Assembly (NCBI GenBank): GCA_964461335.1
Contig: CAYWTY010000008.1
Coordinates: 1 to 34,825 of the forward strand
Source of the DNA: JAKJBL01 sp964461335
GTDB lineage: Bacteria > Bacillota > Clostridia > Christensenellales > CAG-138
Direction of reading: 5' to 3'
DNA length: 34,825 nt
In this document: in pieces, positions 24,051 through 31,524 of the stretch
Position numbering within the stretch: position 1 is the stretch's first letter
How the letters are laid out: each line of letters opens with the position of its first letter
Made by a program: the position numbers and the translations under genes
Notes under the pieces: generated by a model
Database searches by the model: none
The model's input: the letters and a program-made list of their open reading frames with translations, nothing else
What the model was told of the DNA's origin: nothing

Positions 24051-24824
24051 TTATTGCTTTATCATAATATATTCGTCTTTATATGGCAGCACATCTATTT
24101 CGCCGTATAGTTTTGATAAATTGTGGCGTATATGCTCCTGTGTGTCCTGATGCAAGTCAATTTCTCCAAAAATTATGCCATCCTTTAGCAGCAGTATACG
24201 GTCGCACCATTTGAGCGCGAGATTAGGGTCGTGCATGGTAATAAGGGCAGCGCGTTCGTTTTCGCACACTAGTTCGCGCACGAGCTTTAGTACATGGTGG
24301 CTGTTGACGAAGTCCAAAGAACTTGACGGCTCATCAAGAAGCATGACTGGGCCGTCCTGCGCAATTGCCCTTGCGAGGATTGCAAGCTGCTTTTGTCCTT
24401 CACTCAATTTACCAAAATCAAATTCCTCTAAATCGCGAAGACCCACGCGCACCAACGCTTCGCTTGCGATACTGCGTTCGCGTTTGCCTGGGGAGGAGAA
24501 TATCCCGAGATACGGATTAAAACCCATCAGCACCACGTCAAGCAAAGGCGTGCCCATGATGGCACTATGCCGCTGCGGAATATAACATATCAACCGCGCG
24601 ATTCGGCGCTCATCGAGAGATAAATACGGTATGTCGTTGACACTGCAGATTCCGGACCTTATGGGCAAGAGGCCGGAAATCGATTTTAACAGAGTTGTTT
24701 TCCCTGACCCATTCAGGCCGAGAAGCGCAGCAAACTGCCCTTTTGGGATATCAAACCCGATTCCTTTGAGAATTTCATGTTTGCCATACGAAACGTGAAG
24801 ATCCGTTACTTTAAGCATACTCAT
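24051..24824 (-). CDS. FecE/BtuD/MolC-type ABC importer ATPase
   Basis: This 257-residue ATPase drives the FecCD-type permease encoded just upstream. Motifs are Walker A GLNGSGKTT (about residues 36-44), signature LSEGQKQLAILARAI, Walker B VMLLDEPSSSLD and H-loop ITMHDPNLAL. The first ATG overlaps the permease stop by 4 bases (ATGA), a sign of coupling. This type of ATPase serves importers of iron-siderophores, haem, cobalamin and, in MolBC, molybdate or tungstate. It is the last gene of the operon. Confidence 0.88.
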   Translation of the reverse strand: MSMLKVTDLHVSYGKHEILKGIGFDIPKGQFAALLGLNGSGKTTLLKSISGLLPIRSGICSVNDIPYLSLDERRIARLICYIPQRHSAIMGTPLLDVVLMGFNPYLGIFSSPGKRERSIASEALVRVGLRDLEEFDFGKLSEGQKQLAILARAIAQDGPVMLLDEPSSSLDFVNSHHVLKLVRELVCENERAALITMHDPNLALKWCDRILLLKDGIIFGEIDLHQDTQEHIRHNLSKLYGEIDVLPYKDEYIMIKQ

Positions 24825-25834
24825 AGTCTACGCCCCTTCCTCCGCTTGAACATAAAAAGGATGAGGAACGGGACACCGATAAACGTTGTCAATATGCTAA
24901 TAGGGAGCTCTGCGGTAGTGAGGATACGAGCGAGGCTATCTGAAATCAAGAGAATAACGCTTCCTATAAGCCCGGCAAGAACACTCACTGCAAAAGTACT
25001 GCGCCGTGTCGATAGGCGCGCGATATGAGGTGCGATAAGCCCCACAAAGGAAATAAGGCCTGTGACGGATATTACGGAAGCAACAGTAAGGGTTGAAAAC
25101 CCCAATATGGCAACACGCATCCGCCGTACCCGAACACCGAGCATTTTAGCTTCATCCTCATTGAGTGAAAGCAGAAAGACCTGCCGTCTAAGAAGTATGA
25201 GGCCTATAATGCCAACGAGATAAATAGGAAAAACGGACATCAGCTTTGCGTCCGTCACACCGCCGAAGCTCCCCATGGACCAAAAGACCATTGCGGCGAG
25301 CTCATTTTCCGCGTCCGCAAAGAACTTTAATATCATAATCACGGCTTGCGCAACCGCAGATAGGATGATGCCAGCCAACACATAAGTGGCAGTACTATTG
25401 GCGCCAGTTGCGCGCACAAGCAGTATAACTAAAAGCACAGCAACTATGCCGCCTAAAAATGCTCCGCCAGCAACTGCTGCAGTCGCGCTCCCAACAAGCA
25501 TAATTGCAGCAGCAGCGCCGAGGTTAGCACCGCTTGCTACGCCTATAACATCCGGTGCTGCCAGAGGGTTGTTGAATATCGTTTGATAAACTGAGCCTGC
25601 AAGGCCGAGCCCGAAGCCCGCGAGCAACGCCATTATAGTACGTGGAAGGCGCAGCGTGAAAAATACCCGCCGAGTCATGTCGCTTACCAAGTTTTGCCCA
25701 GTGAGCATGTTCGCGATATCTGATAGTGCAATGGGGTATTTGCCAACGCATACAGACGCCAGAAATGCAGCTCCCATAAGAATAAGAGCTGCTATAAAAA
25801 TAAGCTTTAGCGTTTTCGCGGGCCTTACATCCAT
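24821..25834 (-). CDS. FecCD-family ABC importer permease
   Basis: This 337-residue permease has about ten transmembrane helices, the BtuC/FecCD layout. Typical segments are RLPRTIMALLAGFGLGLAGSVYQTIFNNPLAAPDVIGVASGA and LISFVGLIAPHIARL, the latter near the ATPase contact. Two copies form the channel. It starts 6 bases after the binding-protein stop. Candidate cargoes are iron chelates, cobalamin or molybdate/tungstate. The location between the formate operon and an AraC regulator allows either an iron or a metal-oxyanion role. Confidence 0.88.
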   Translation of the reverse strand: MDVRPAKTLKLIFIAALILMGAAFLASVCVGKYPIALSDIANMLTGQNLVSDMTRRVFFTLRLPRTIMALLAGFGLGLAGSVYQTIFNNPLAAPDVIGVASGANLGAAAAIMLVGSATAAVAGGAFLGGIVAVLLVILLVRATGANSTATYVLAGIILSAVAQAVIMILKFFADAENELAAMVFWSMGSFGGVTDAKLMSVFPIYLVGIIGLILLRRQVFLLSLNEDEAKMLGVRVRRMRVAILGFSTLTVASVISVTGLISFVGLIAPHIARLSTRRSTFAVSVLAGLIGSVILLISDSLARILTTAELPISILTTFIGVPFLILFMFKRRKGRRL

Positions 25835-25840
25835 AGAATC

Positions 25841-26929
25841 TTACGCAGCTCCAGCAAACGAGGTATCGGCCTTAAATCCGTAGAACGTACTGTAAAAGGC
25901 AGTCATGTCTTGAATAAAGCTGTCCATGGAATAAACATCTCCGTGCAGTACGGATGAGAGCCACATCGAACCAAGGATTCCAGATGGTACAGGAGAATCC
26001 CATGGCTCAAAATCAGCGGGCATGGCGAATATTTTGCCGCTCTTTACTGCGGATAGTTCCAAGAGCGCCTCATCTTGAAGTAAATCGTCTTTTGTGTAGG
26101 ATGCTTCAGCCGGTATAACAATGATTTCGGGATTAATGGCGAGCAGCTGTTCATAGGAAATCTCGGTCCAATTATCGCCCTCTATGCTATCACCCGCATT
26201 CATACCGCCAGCTGTACGAACCAATGACGCCTGGTACATATCTTTGGGTGCAGTACTAAGATAGGCAGAATTCCCTGCAAAATAAACCAATGGTTTATCG
26301 AGCCCCGCGACAAGCCCTGCGATTTTTGTTTCGGCTTCATCATAATAGGAAATTAACGCTTCCGCTTTATCAGATGTGCCGGATGCTGCAGCAATAAGCT
26401 GTATGGCTTCGGCTAAAAGTTTGTGATTCTCGGGGTTGACGAGCAGAACTGGAATACCCAAAGCGGATAGCGTTTGTGCGCTGTCATTTAGTTTTTTGGG
26501 CAGGATTACAAGATCCGGCTCGAGCGCGATGCAGCCCTCAAGGTTAAACTCCTTTGCGCTGCCAACATTGGGCAGTTCCAAAAGTTCAGGCGCAGCTAGG
26601 CGATAAATATTTCGTGCGGCAGCCTTTGCTTCGATGCCTACCAGCCGGTTGCTGATCCCCAAAGCAATACAGGCAGATGTGGAAATAAAGTAACCGGAAA
26701 CAATGCGCTCCGGCATTTTTTCTATTTTTACCTCGCGCCCAGCTTGATCAGTCAGCGTGGCTGGGAATAATGCCGTTTCTGCCGGAACCTCAAAAGGCGC
26801 TGCTGTTTCGGCTATCTGCATCTCTTGCGGAGCAGGTGTTTCGGATGGGGCTGTAACATTGCCATTTGAACAAGCTGTTAATGATAACAAAAACAGGAAG
26901 CTAAGCACAAGTGATAGGGTTTTCTTCAC
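25841..26929 (-). CDS. Substrate-binding lipoprotein of the FecCD-type importer
   Basis: This 362-residue lipoprotein (signal ending LSLTAC, then a Pro/Glu/Ala-rich linker) has a helical-backbone binding fold typical of FepB, BtuF and MolA. It shows LTDQAGREVKIEKMPERIVSGYFISTSACIALGISNRLVGIE, LEPDLVILPKKL and EISYEQLLAINPEIIVIPAEASY. The start is taken as GTG 26929, nine bases after AGGAGG; a TTG three bases after that site is too close, and the in-frame TTG at 26959 is upstream of it. Ligand candidates are ferric chelates, cobalamin or, by context, molybdate/tungstate. Confidence 0.85.
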   Translation of the reverse strand: MKKTLSLVLSFLFLLSLTACSNGNVTAPSETPAPQEMQIAETAAPFEVPAETALFPATLTDQAGREVKIEKMPERIVSGYFISTSACIALGISNRLVGIEAKAAARNIYRLAAPELLELPNVGSAKEFNLEGCIALEPDLVILPKKLNDSAQTLSALGIPVLLVNPENHKLLAEAIQLIAAASGTSDKAEALISYYDEAETKIAGLVAGLDKPLVYFAGNSAYLSTAPKDMYQASLVRTAGGMNAGDSIEGDNWTEISYEQLLAINPEIIVIPAEASYTKDDLLQDEALLELSAVKSGKIFAMPADFEPWDSPVPSGILGSMWLSSVLHGDVYSMDSFIQDMTAFYSTFYGFKADTSFAGAA

Positions 26930-26964
26930 GTTCAATATCCTCCTTATAACGTTATTCAAGCATG

Positions 26965-26993
26965 AGTATAACGCTAAGGTTTGGTATTGTCAA
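26965..26993 (-). promoter_or_regulatory. Strong sigma-A promoter of the FecBCD-type operon
   Basis: On the minus strand, TTGACA (26993-26988), a 17-base spacer and TATACT (26970-26965) lie 36 bases upstream of the GTG start. A short ATAACGTTAT palindrome follows in the leader (about 26946-26955) and could be an operator for the divergent AraC protein. Confidence 0.8.
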
Positions 26994-27090
26994 TAATGCA
27001 CATGTTATAAGGCGCAAATGAGAATGGGGCGAAAACTAATCGAATAGCGATGCCTATTTGAACTGCATATAGGGAGGCGTGCTGCACACA

Positions 27091-27332
27091 TTACATGCCA
27101 AGTTTTGCTTCCTGCTTTTCGGGTACAAAATATCGTTCTATGAAGTTCGGGATTGCAAACACAAACCATCGCCACATTAAGGGTTTATGCGGGCTACCCA
27201 GCCACCCTTGACGCGGCGACTGCAGAGCGGATATATTATAACAAGCGCACAAACAGACCGGACTTTGCGTTCATTACAATAACAAGGCTTCAAGGCTGGT
27301 TTTCGTGGGCAAAATTTCGAGTTGTAAAATAA
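27091..27332. other. Possible gene remnant with open frames on both strands
   Basis: The 450-base gap before the AraC gene holds two overlapping protein-like frames without a start codon and ribosome binding site in a sensible place. On the plus strand 27144-27332 ends with RPDFAFITITRLQGWFSWAK. On the minus strand 27270-27091 ends with FIERYFVPEKQEAKLGM. The upstream side of each is closed by a stop. I do not recognise either. It may be a degraded gene or a conserved non-coding element that happens to be open. Confidence 0.3.
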
Positions 27333-27410
27333 TTATGCTGGGTGTAACGGATTGCTAATTTGCATGTATGATAATGACAATAAAGAACTTGACAAAAATG
27401 GTGTTAGGCT

Positions 27411-28289
27411 GTGAGAAATGGCTTTGATTACTTTGTAAAAAAGATACCGGTAAATATTCATAACAATACAAAATCGATAATCACTAAGCACATTGCAATT
27501 TTTATACCTGAGAATTTTGTTGTTAATAAAAAAATGTGTGTTGAGGAATACCACTTTGTAATCTGTTTCACTGCTCCCCCGCGAGCAACAATTCGCTCAA
27601 AGGAGCATCAGTTCAAGAAAGGCAGTCTGATTTGCATGGCTCCAGGCGATGACATATTAGTTCATCCGCCAGAATGCTCCTCCCCATCAAAGTACATGAC
27701 GATTTGTGTTAATAAAGAGTTCATGCAGAACATCTACCTACTAACCGGAGGAGCAGGAAACCTATCATTCAAAAACCTGGATACTACATATAGTTGCCAT
27801 CTCTTAGAAGGGTTGGAGGCGCTGACTCACGAGGTCTTAAATTACGAAGAAACCAATAGCCTAATGATTGAAAGCTTGGAAAATCGCATTGCAATACAAT
27901 TATTAAGAGATGCCAGCCTCGAATTTAATGCAAGCGGTAAAAGCCTGAAAACTTATGAGGATAATGTACAGAAGGCTGTTAAATATATAGAGACGTATTA
28001 CAGCAGTAATATTACAATTAAGGATGTCTCTAATGCTATCTACATCAGCCCCCCTCACTTACAGAAGATATTCTCAAAGCACATGGGTATAACACCATAT
28101 CAATATATAATGGGTTGCAGGCACCGGAAAGCGAAAGAAATGCTACACAACACTCGTATTTCTATTGAGAAGATTGCAATTCAGTGTGGTTATGTAAATA
28201 GCGCCCATTTCTCGACAGCTTTTAAACAAAGAGAAGGTATGCCACCTTTATTATATAGAAAATCATTAAGTAAAGATAAAACCGAATGA
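27411..28289 (+). CDS. AraC-family transcriptional regulator
   Basis: This 292-residue protein has an N-terminal cupin-like sensing domain (about residues 25-110, including HQFKKGSLICMAPGDDILVHPP). The C-terminal double helix-turn-helix (about residues 190-285) contains TIKDVSNAIYISPPHLQKIFSKHMGITPYQYIMGCRHRKAKEML and IAIQCGYVNSAHFSTAFKQREGMPP, the classical AraC signature. It is divergent from the FecBCD-type importer, its probable target; AraC proteins beside such importers often use the imported chelate as inducer. The start at GTG 27411 is uncertain: only a weak AGG lies just upstream and there is no nearby ATG. Confidence 0.85.
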   Translation: MRNGFDYFVKKIPVNIHNNTKSIITKHIAIFIPENFVVNKKMCVEEYHFVICFTAPPRATIRSKEHQFKKGSLICMAPGDDILVHPPECSSPSKYMTICVNKEFMQNIYLLTGGAGNLSFKNLDTTYSCHLLEGLEALTHEVLNYEETNSLMIESLENRIAIQLLRDASLEFNASGKSLKTYEDNVQKAVKYIETYYSSNITIKDVSNAIYISPPHLQKIFSKHMGITPYQYIMGCRHRKAKEMLHNTRISIEKIAIQCGYVNSAHFSTAFKQREGMPPLLYRKSLSKDKTE

Positions 28290-28613
28290 TAGTTCATTTG
28301 AGTGAAGAACCAAGAACTAAATATATAGGCGAATTGCAAAAGCATCTGTTGCTTATTACCCGGATGCTATTCGACTTTTTAATACATAGTTTTCAATAAA
28401 AACAAAGATAGCTTTCGAAATAAATGGAACCCCATATTTGCTATAATTATATGATGTCTGCAAACGAGGCGCCTTATCCATAATTATAAATGTTAGGGTT
28501 GCATAATATTACCCTGAGATTAGCTGAATAATGAAGCGTTTGCATCCTTATATTGGTCATGAAGAATTGCATTTTAACAAAATAACAGCCTTATTATATG
28601 AGGAGGATATCAT
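28290..28613. other. Non-coding stretch between the AraC gene and a lipoprotein gene
   Basis: No gene is seen in 324 bases. There is a weak GCATC/GATGC hairpin followed by a T-rich stretch near 28345-28381, which may end the AraC transcript. A TATAAT-like box near 28443 has no good -35, and a small AGGGT/ACCCT hairpin lies near 28493-28514. Confidence 0.3.
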
Positions 28614-29435
28614 ATGAAGAGAACCCTATCTATGGTTTTCATGTCTTTATTAGTATTAACGCTTACTGGGTGCGGTTCAAAAGAACCAGCAGCAAAAAAA
28701 GCAAATGGTGAGAGTGTATCGCCAGTGCCAGAACAAAGTCAGGCCACAGGCGAACATCAAAAGCCGCAAAATGAAACCGCAACTGGCTCCAAAACGCTTC
28801 CTCCAAGCTATCCTATAGAAACCCTGCCTCTTGCAGTGGATGCTGTGATTATTGATATTAAGGAAAACCCCGCAAGTAAGGGCTTGGAAATCATGTATGT
28901 AAGTGACAATAACATTGACACAATATGTGATTTTTATGAGGGCGCTCTCAAAGATGCGAAAGATTTAAATACAATTGAAACACCAGATGGTTATTGGATT
29001 ACCGCCAGAATGAATGGTGTTGATTATACCATAATGCTTGATAAAAACGCGATGAATCCCAACCCCCTATATGCCGGAAAAGTATCCGTCTACATCGTTC
29101 TGTCCGGGTTGGAGGGAGTCTCCGGCAACACACAAACACCAGAGGGCGAAGGGAAAGCCTGGCCTTTTGAAGAATTGCCCGGAGTTCCACAGCTTGAAGG
29201 ACATATTGAAACAATCCTGCGTGAAGATGGCATTATTCGGCTCGAGATTATAGTAGATAACGCTGAAAAGGTGAAAAGCTACATTGGCGAATTAGCAGCA
29301 GCAGGCTTTAGCTTTGATACAGAGCCTGATGTGGATAGTGACCACATGGAGTTTCTTGCGTTTAAAGGCAGCAGCATGATTAGCTTCGCCTTTAAAGGTG
29401 AGGAAAATGCCGTGTCCATTGACTATCAGAAATAG
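28614..29435 (+). CDS. Lipoprotein of unknown function
   Basis: This 273-residue protein has a lipoprotein signal ending LTLTGC and a polar linker (residues 25-62) rich in Gln, Pro, Lys and Thr. Two similar-sized alpha/beta units follow, about 65-160 and 180-272. Each begins with an [EK]TLP or EELP segment and contains a region that looks like a helix spanning a residue pair such as VSDNNIDTICDFYEGAL or VDNAEKVKSYIGELAAAGF. They may be a duplicated domain, but the similarity is weak. I cannot assign a family. The ATG has GAGGAGG upstream, and a strong terminator follows, so it is probably a single-gene unit. Confidence 0.7.
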   Translation: MKRTLSMVFMSLLVLTLTGCGSKEPAAKKANGESVSPVPEQSQATGEHQKPQNETATGSKTLPPSYPIETLPLAVDAVIIDIKENPASKGLEIMYVSDNNIDTICDFYEGALKDAKDLNTIETPDGYWITARMNGVDYTIMLDKNAMNPNPLYAGKVSVYIVLSGLEGVSGNTQTPEGEGKAWPFEELPGVPQLEGHIETILREDGIIRLEIIVDNAEKVKSYIGELAAAGFSFDTEPDVDSDHMEFLAFKGSSMISFAFKGEENAVSIDYQK

Positions 29436-29499
29436 GGCGCCTATTAAACAGTGCGTTTAACCAACCCTAATACATGAGATAATATAATTTTTAAACAAT

Positions 29500-29526
29500 A
29501 TGGCGAAAGCTGCGTACTTTCGCCAT
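29500..29526. terminator. Terminator hairpin between convergent genes
   Basis: ATGGCGAAAG (29500-29509) pairs perfectly with CTTTCGCCAT (29517-29526) around a 7-base loop. T-rich sequence follows on the plus strand and ATTGTTTAAAAATT on the minus strand, so it can end both the lipoprotein and the ferritin-like transcripts. Confidence 0.75.
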
Positions 29527-29599
29527 TTCCTATGCTTTTACTATCTTAATTGCAGGCTATTGATTTATATGTAGCAATTGGGCGCTTGCTTGTTTCGCC

Positions 29600-30115
29600 C
29601 TATACAAGGTGTTTCATCATATTTTTGAAGATTTCTATATGGAGTTCTTCGTCTAGAATTATTCGGTTCAAGATGCTTACAATATTTGCATCTTGAATAA
29701 ACTTCGCTTGATCCCTGTATTTGCGGATAGCTGCCTCTTCCCCCTTAATAGAATTCGAGATAAGAGCCCGGATTTCTTTTGGATACTGATTGAATGCAGG
29801 CGTCCAGTAGGCCTTCCTGCCATTATGGTCACTCCATAGCCGTGGGTCTTCCCCCAACTTATAGGCAAGTTCTGCAAATATATCAAGGTGATGCATTTCT
29901 GTAACAGCAATATCTTGGAAGCACTTAGCAAAACATGAATAGTTAGAATCAAGTATAACGCTATTATAGAAATAAAGGCTTACAGCAGTCATTTCTGAAT
30001 TGCTATCACCAACATTGCTCAACATTGCACGCGCATATTTGTAGCTTTTGCTTTGAGGTTGAATAGCGGGATAGGGTAAATTCAGCGCAGCATTGCAGCC
30101 AAAGCAAGTATTCAT
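29600..30115 (-). CDS. Ferritin-like/rubrerythrin-type diiron protein
   Basis: This 171-residue, largely helical protein has the four-helix ferritin-like ligand pattern: a Glu in helix A (NSEMTAVSLYFYNSVI), ExxH in AVTEMHHLDIFAEL, a Glu in helix C (KGEEAAIRKYRDQA), and ExxH in LDEELHIEIFKNMM. Such proteins remove peroxide or store iron in anaerobes. There is no rubredoxin domain; an N-terminal pair CFGC (MNTCFGCN) is present instead. The ATG at 30115 is preferred because GGGGAGGTG lies nine bases upstream; an in-frame GTG at 30127 is part of that site. It lies on the same strand as, and downstream of, the Crp/Fnr-like regulator. Confidence 0.8.
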   Translation of the reverse strand: MNTCFGCNAALNLPYPAIQPQSKSYKYARAMLSNVGDSNSEMTAVSLYFYNSVILDSNYSCFAKCFQDIAVTEMHHLDIFAELAYKLGEDPRLWSDHNGRKAYWTPAFNQYPKEIRALISNSIKGEEAAIRKYRDQAKFIQDANIVSILNRIILDEELHIEIFKNMMKHLV

Positions 30116-30224
30116 AAAAGGGTACACCTCCCCAATGGTTATATGCTTATACTATTCTTGAACAATGCAAATGTGCCTTTTAAGCAAAGCATAGCTATTG
30201 GGTTTTGCTGCATAACACAAATAG

Positions 30225-30240
30225 CGGCTTGTACAAGCCG
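30225..30240 (-). terminator. Perfect 16-base palindrome, possible terminator of the Crp/Fnr-like gene
   Basis: CGGCTTGTACAAGCCG is self-complementary and lies 45 bases beyond the end of the minus-strand regulator gene. The following tract on that strand (CTATTTGTG) is only moderately T-rich, so an operator role for the ferritin-like gene is also possible. Confidence 0.4.
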
Positions 30241-30284
30241 TTAAATGCAGGAGATGAACTTCTTCAATAATTTAAATTATATTT

Positions 30285-30953
30285 TTATGGCTTATGAAAA
30301 TAACCGGGCAATAGCTCGATGGAGTAAGCGTCGAAATTTAACAAACCATCCTCCCTCATTTTTGCAAGCTCCCTAGATAAAGAAGTCCTTTGCACGCCGA
30401 TTCTTTCCGCTAACGCCTTTTTTGTCATGTTAAGTTTTACAGTGTTCGAATTCTGCTTTTTCCGTTCATACTCAAGGTAGCTTATTATACTCTCACGGAT
30501 TGTCGTATTCACATAGTGCTTAATTCTATCCCCGAGGATGACTGTATGGTCTGCTGCATATTCAAGATAGCTTCTTAAAAACTTGTGGTTATCTGAAAAC
30601 AGCTGAAACAGCCTGTGTTCGTGTATTTCTAAAATAATTGAAGGCTTGTTGGCTGTAACGGTCATTGGGTAGTGGGGATTTTTTGAGAACATGAGGTTGC
30701 CGCCAAGTACTTCGCCGCTAAAAAACTCTGCAATTGCCATAAGGCTGCCTGCTTCGTCAATACGCTCTATAACAACGCTCCCTGCAAGAATAATCTCAAG
30801 CTTTGAGCAAATATCTCCCGAAAAGTGGATGATGTTGTTTTTACCATACTCATTTATCTTGAAACTGCCTTCAGCCAAATATGCTTTAAACTCATGCAAG
30901 CTTATTGAGTTGAGAAGCTCAACCTCTTTCATTAAGCTTAAATATCTTTCCAC
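30285..30953 (-). CDS. Crp/Fnr-family transcriptional regulator
   Basis: This 222-residue regulator has an N-terminal cyclic-nucleotide-binding-type barrel (residues 20-125), a long dimer helix and a winged helix-turn-helix (KKALAERIGVQRTSLSRELAKMREDGLL, about 179-205). It has a single Cys (C49), so it is not an oxygen-sensing Fe-S FNR. Compared with Crp's recognition helix (RETVGR), Arg is kept at both ends but Glu is replaced by Thr, which fits a half-site other than TGTGA. GTG 30953 is the start, with AAGGAG seven bases upstream. It is divergent from the permease-ferredoxin genes, with two TGTTAC-like palindromes between; it probably activates them and controls itself. Its signal is unknown. 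Confidence 0.85.
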   Translation of the reverse strand: MERYLSLMKEVELLNSISLHEFKAYLAEGSFKINEYGKNNIIHFSGDICSKLEIILAGSVVIERIDEAGSLMAIAEFFSGEVLGGNLMFSKNPHYPMTVTANKPSIILEIHEHRLFQLFSDNHKFLRSYLEYAADHTVILGDRIKHYVNTTIRESIISYLEYERKKQNSNTVKLNMTKKALAERIGVQRTSLSRELAKMREDGLLNFDAYSIELLPGYFHKP

Positions 30954-30970
30954 GGAAATGCTCCTTACTC

Positions 30971-31020
30971 TGTTACATTGGTAACTGCATTTTAGCCACT
31001 ATATCATTACAATAGTAACT
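30971..31020 (+). promoter_or_regulatory. Two Crp/Fnr-type operators in the divergent promoter
   Basis: Site 1, TGTTACATTGGTAACT (30971-30986), and site 2, CATTACAATAGTAACT (31005-31020), are near-perfect TGTTAC-N4-GTAACA repeats 34 bases apart. A -10-like TACAAT (31008-31013) lies 21 bases after site 1, which places site 1 near -41.5 for the permease transcript; site 2 overlaps that -10 box. Site 1 also lies just upstream of the regulator's own start, suggesting autoregulation. Confidence 0.7.
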
Positions 31021-31041
31021 AAACAACAAAAGGAGACAAGA

Positions 31042-31524
31042 ATGGATATTTTCACAGTTGCATTTTGGGTAATAGCGATTGTCCTTACAATTATCTCATT
31101 AGTGAAGGATAAAAAGAAAACATTTTCCGCAATGAAAAAGTCAAAGAGTATGATGGGGAATATGTTAGGCGAAATTCTGGCTATAATATTTATAATTGGC
31201 CTTGTTCTAACCTTCATCCAACCTGAAACTATAAAAACAGTTCTTGGTTCTACGAATACAGGTATATCAACTATCATTGCAGCGCTTGTTGGCAGCATTA
31301 CGCTTATTCCCGCTTTTGTTGCATTCCCATTGGTTGGGTCTTTAGTTAATGCGGGCGCAAGTATAGTCCCTGCAGTCGCATTCCTAACAACTCTGACTAT
31401 GGTAGGCATTGTAACATTTGCACTTGAAAAAAAGGAATTCGGCACAAAGTTCACTCTTACAAGAAATTTACTTAGCTTTGGAGCTGCTCTTTTAATAGCG
31501 CTGACTATGGGGGTGATTCTATGA
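31042..31524 (+). CDS. First half of a split YraQ/ArsP-like permease
   Basis: This 160-residue membrane protein has about four or five helices and a family-type segment VGSITLIPAFVAFPLVGSLVNAGASIVPAVAFL (about residues 75-107). The same pattern, LGSISAGPIYAAFPLCKTLLKKGAS, occurs in the next gene. Each gene therefore seems to code for one half of a permease of the ArsP_1/YraQ type, which normally is one chain. The substrate is unknown; ArsP members move organoarsenicals, but this branch is not that specific. The ATG has AAAGGAGA upstream and its stop overlaps the next start by 4 bases. It is driven by a promoter with Crp/Fnr-type sites. Confidence 0.75.
   Translation: MDIFTVAFWVIAIVLTIISLVKDKKKTFSAMKKSKSMMGNMLGEILAIIFIIGLVLTFIQPETIKTVLGSTNTGISTIIAALVGSITLIPAFVAFPLVGSLVNAGASIVPAVAFLTTLTMVGIVTFALEKKEFGTKFTLTRNLLSFGAALLIALTMGVIL

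Noticed and set aside
30285..30953. Regulator as an oxygen-sensing FNR
   Set aside because: Only one Cys is present, so the [4Fe-4S] site of FNR is absent.
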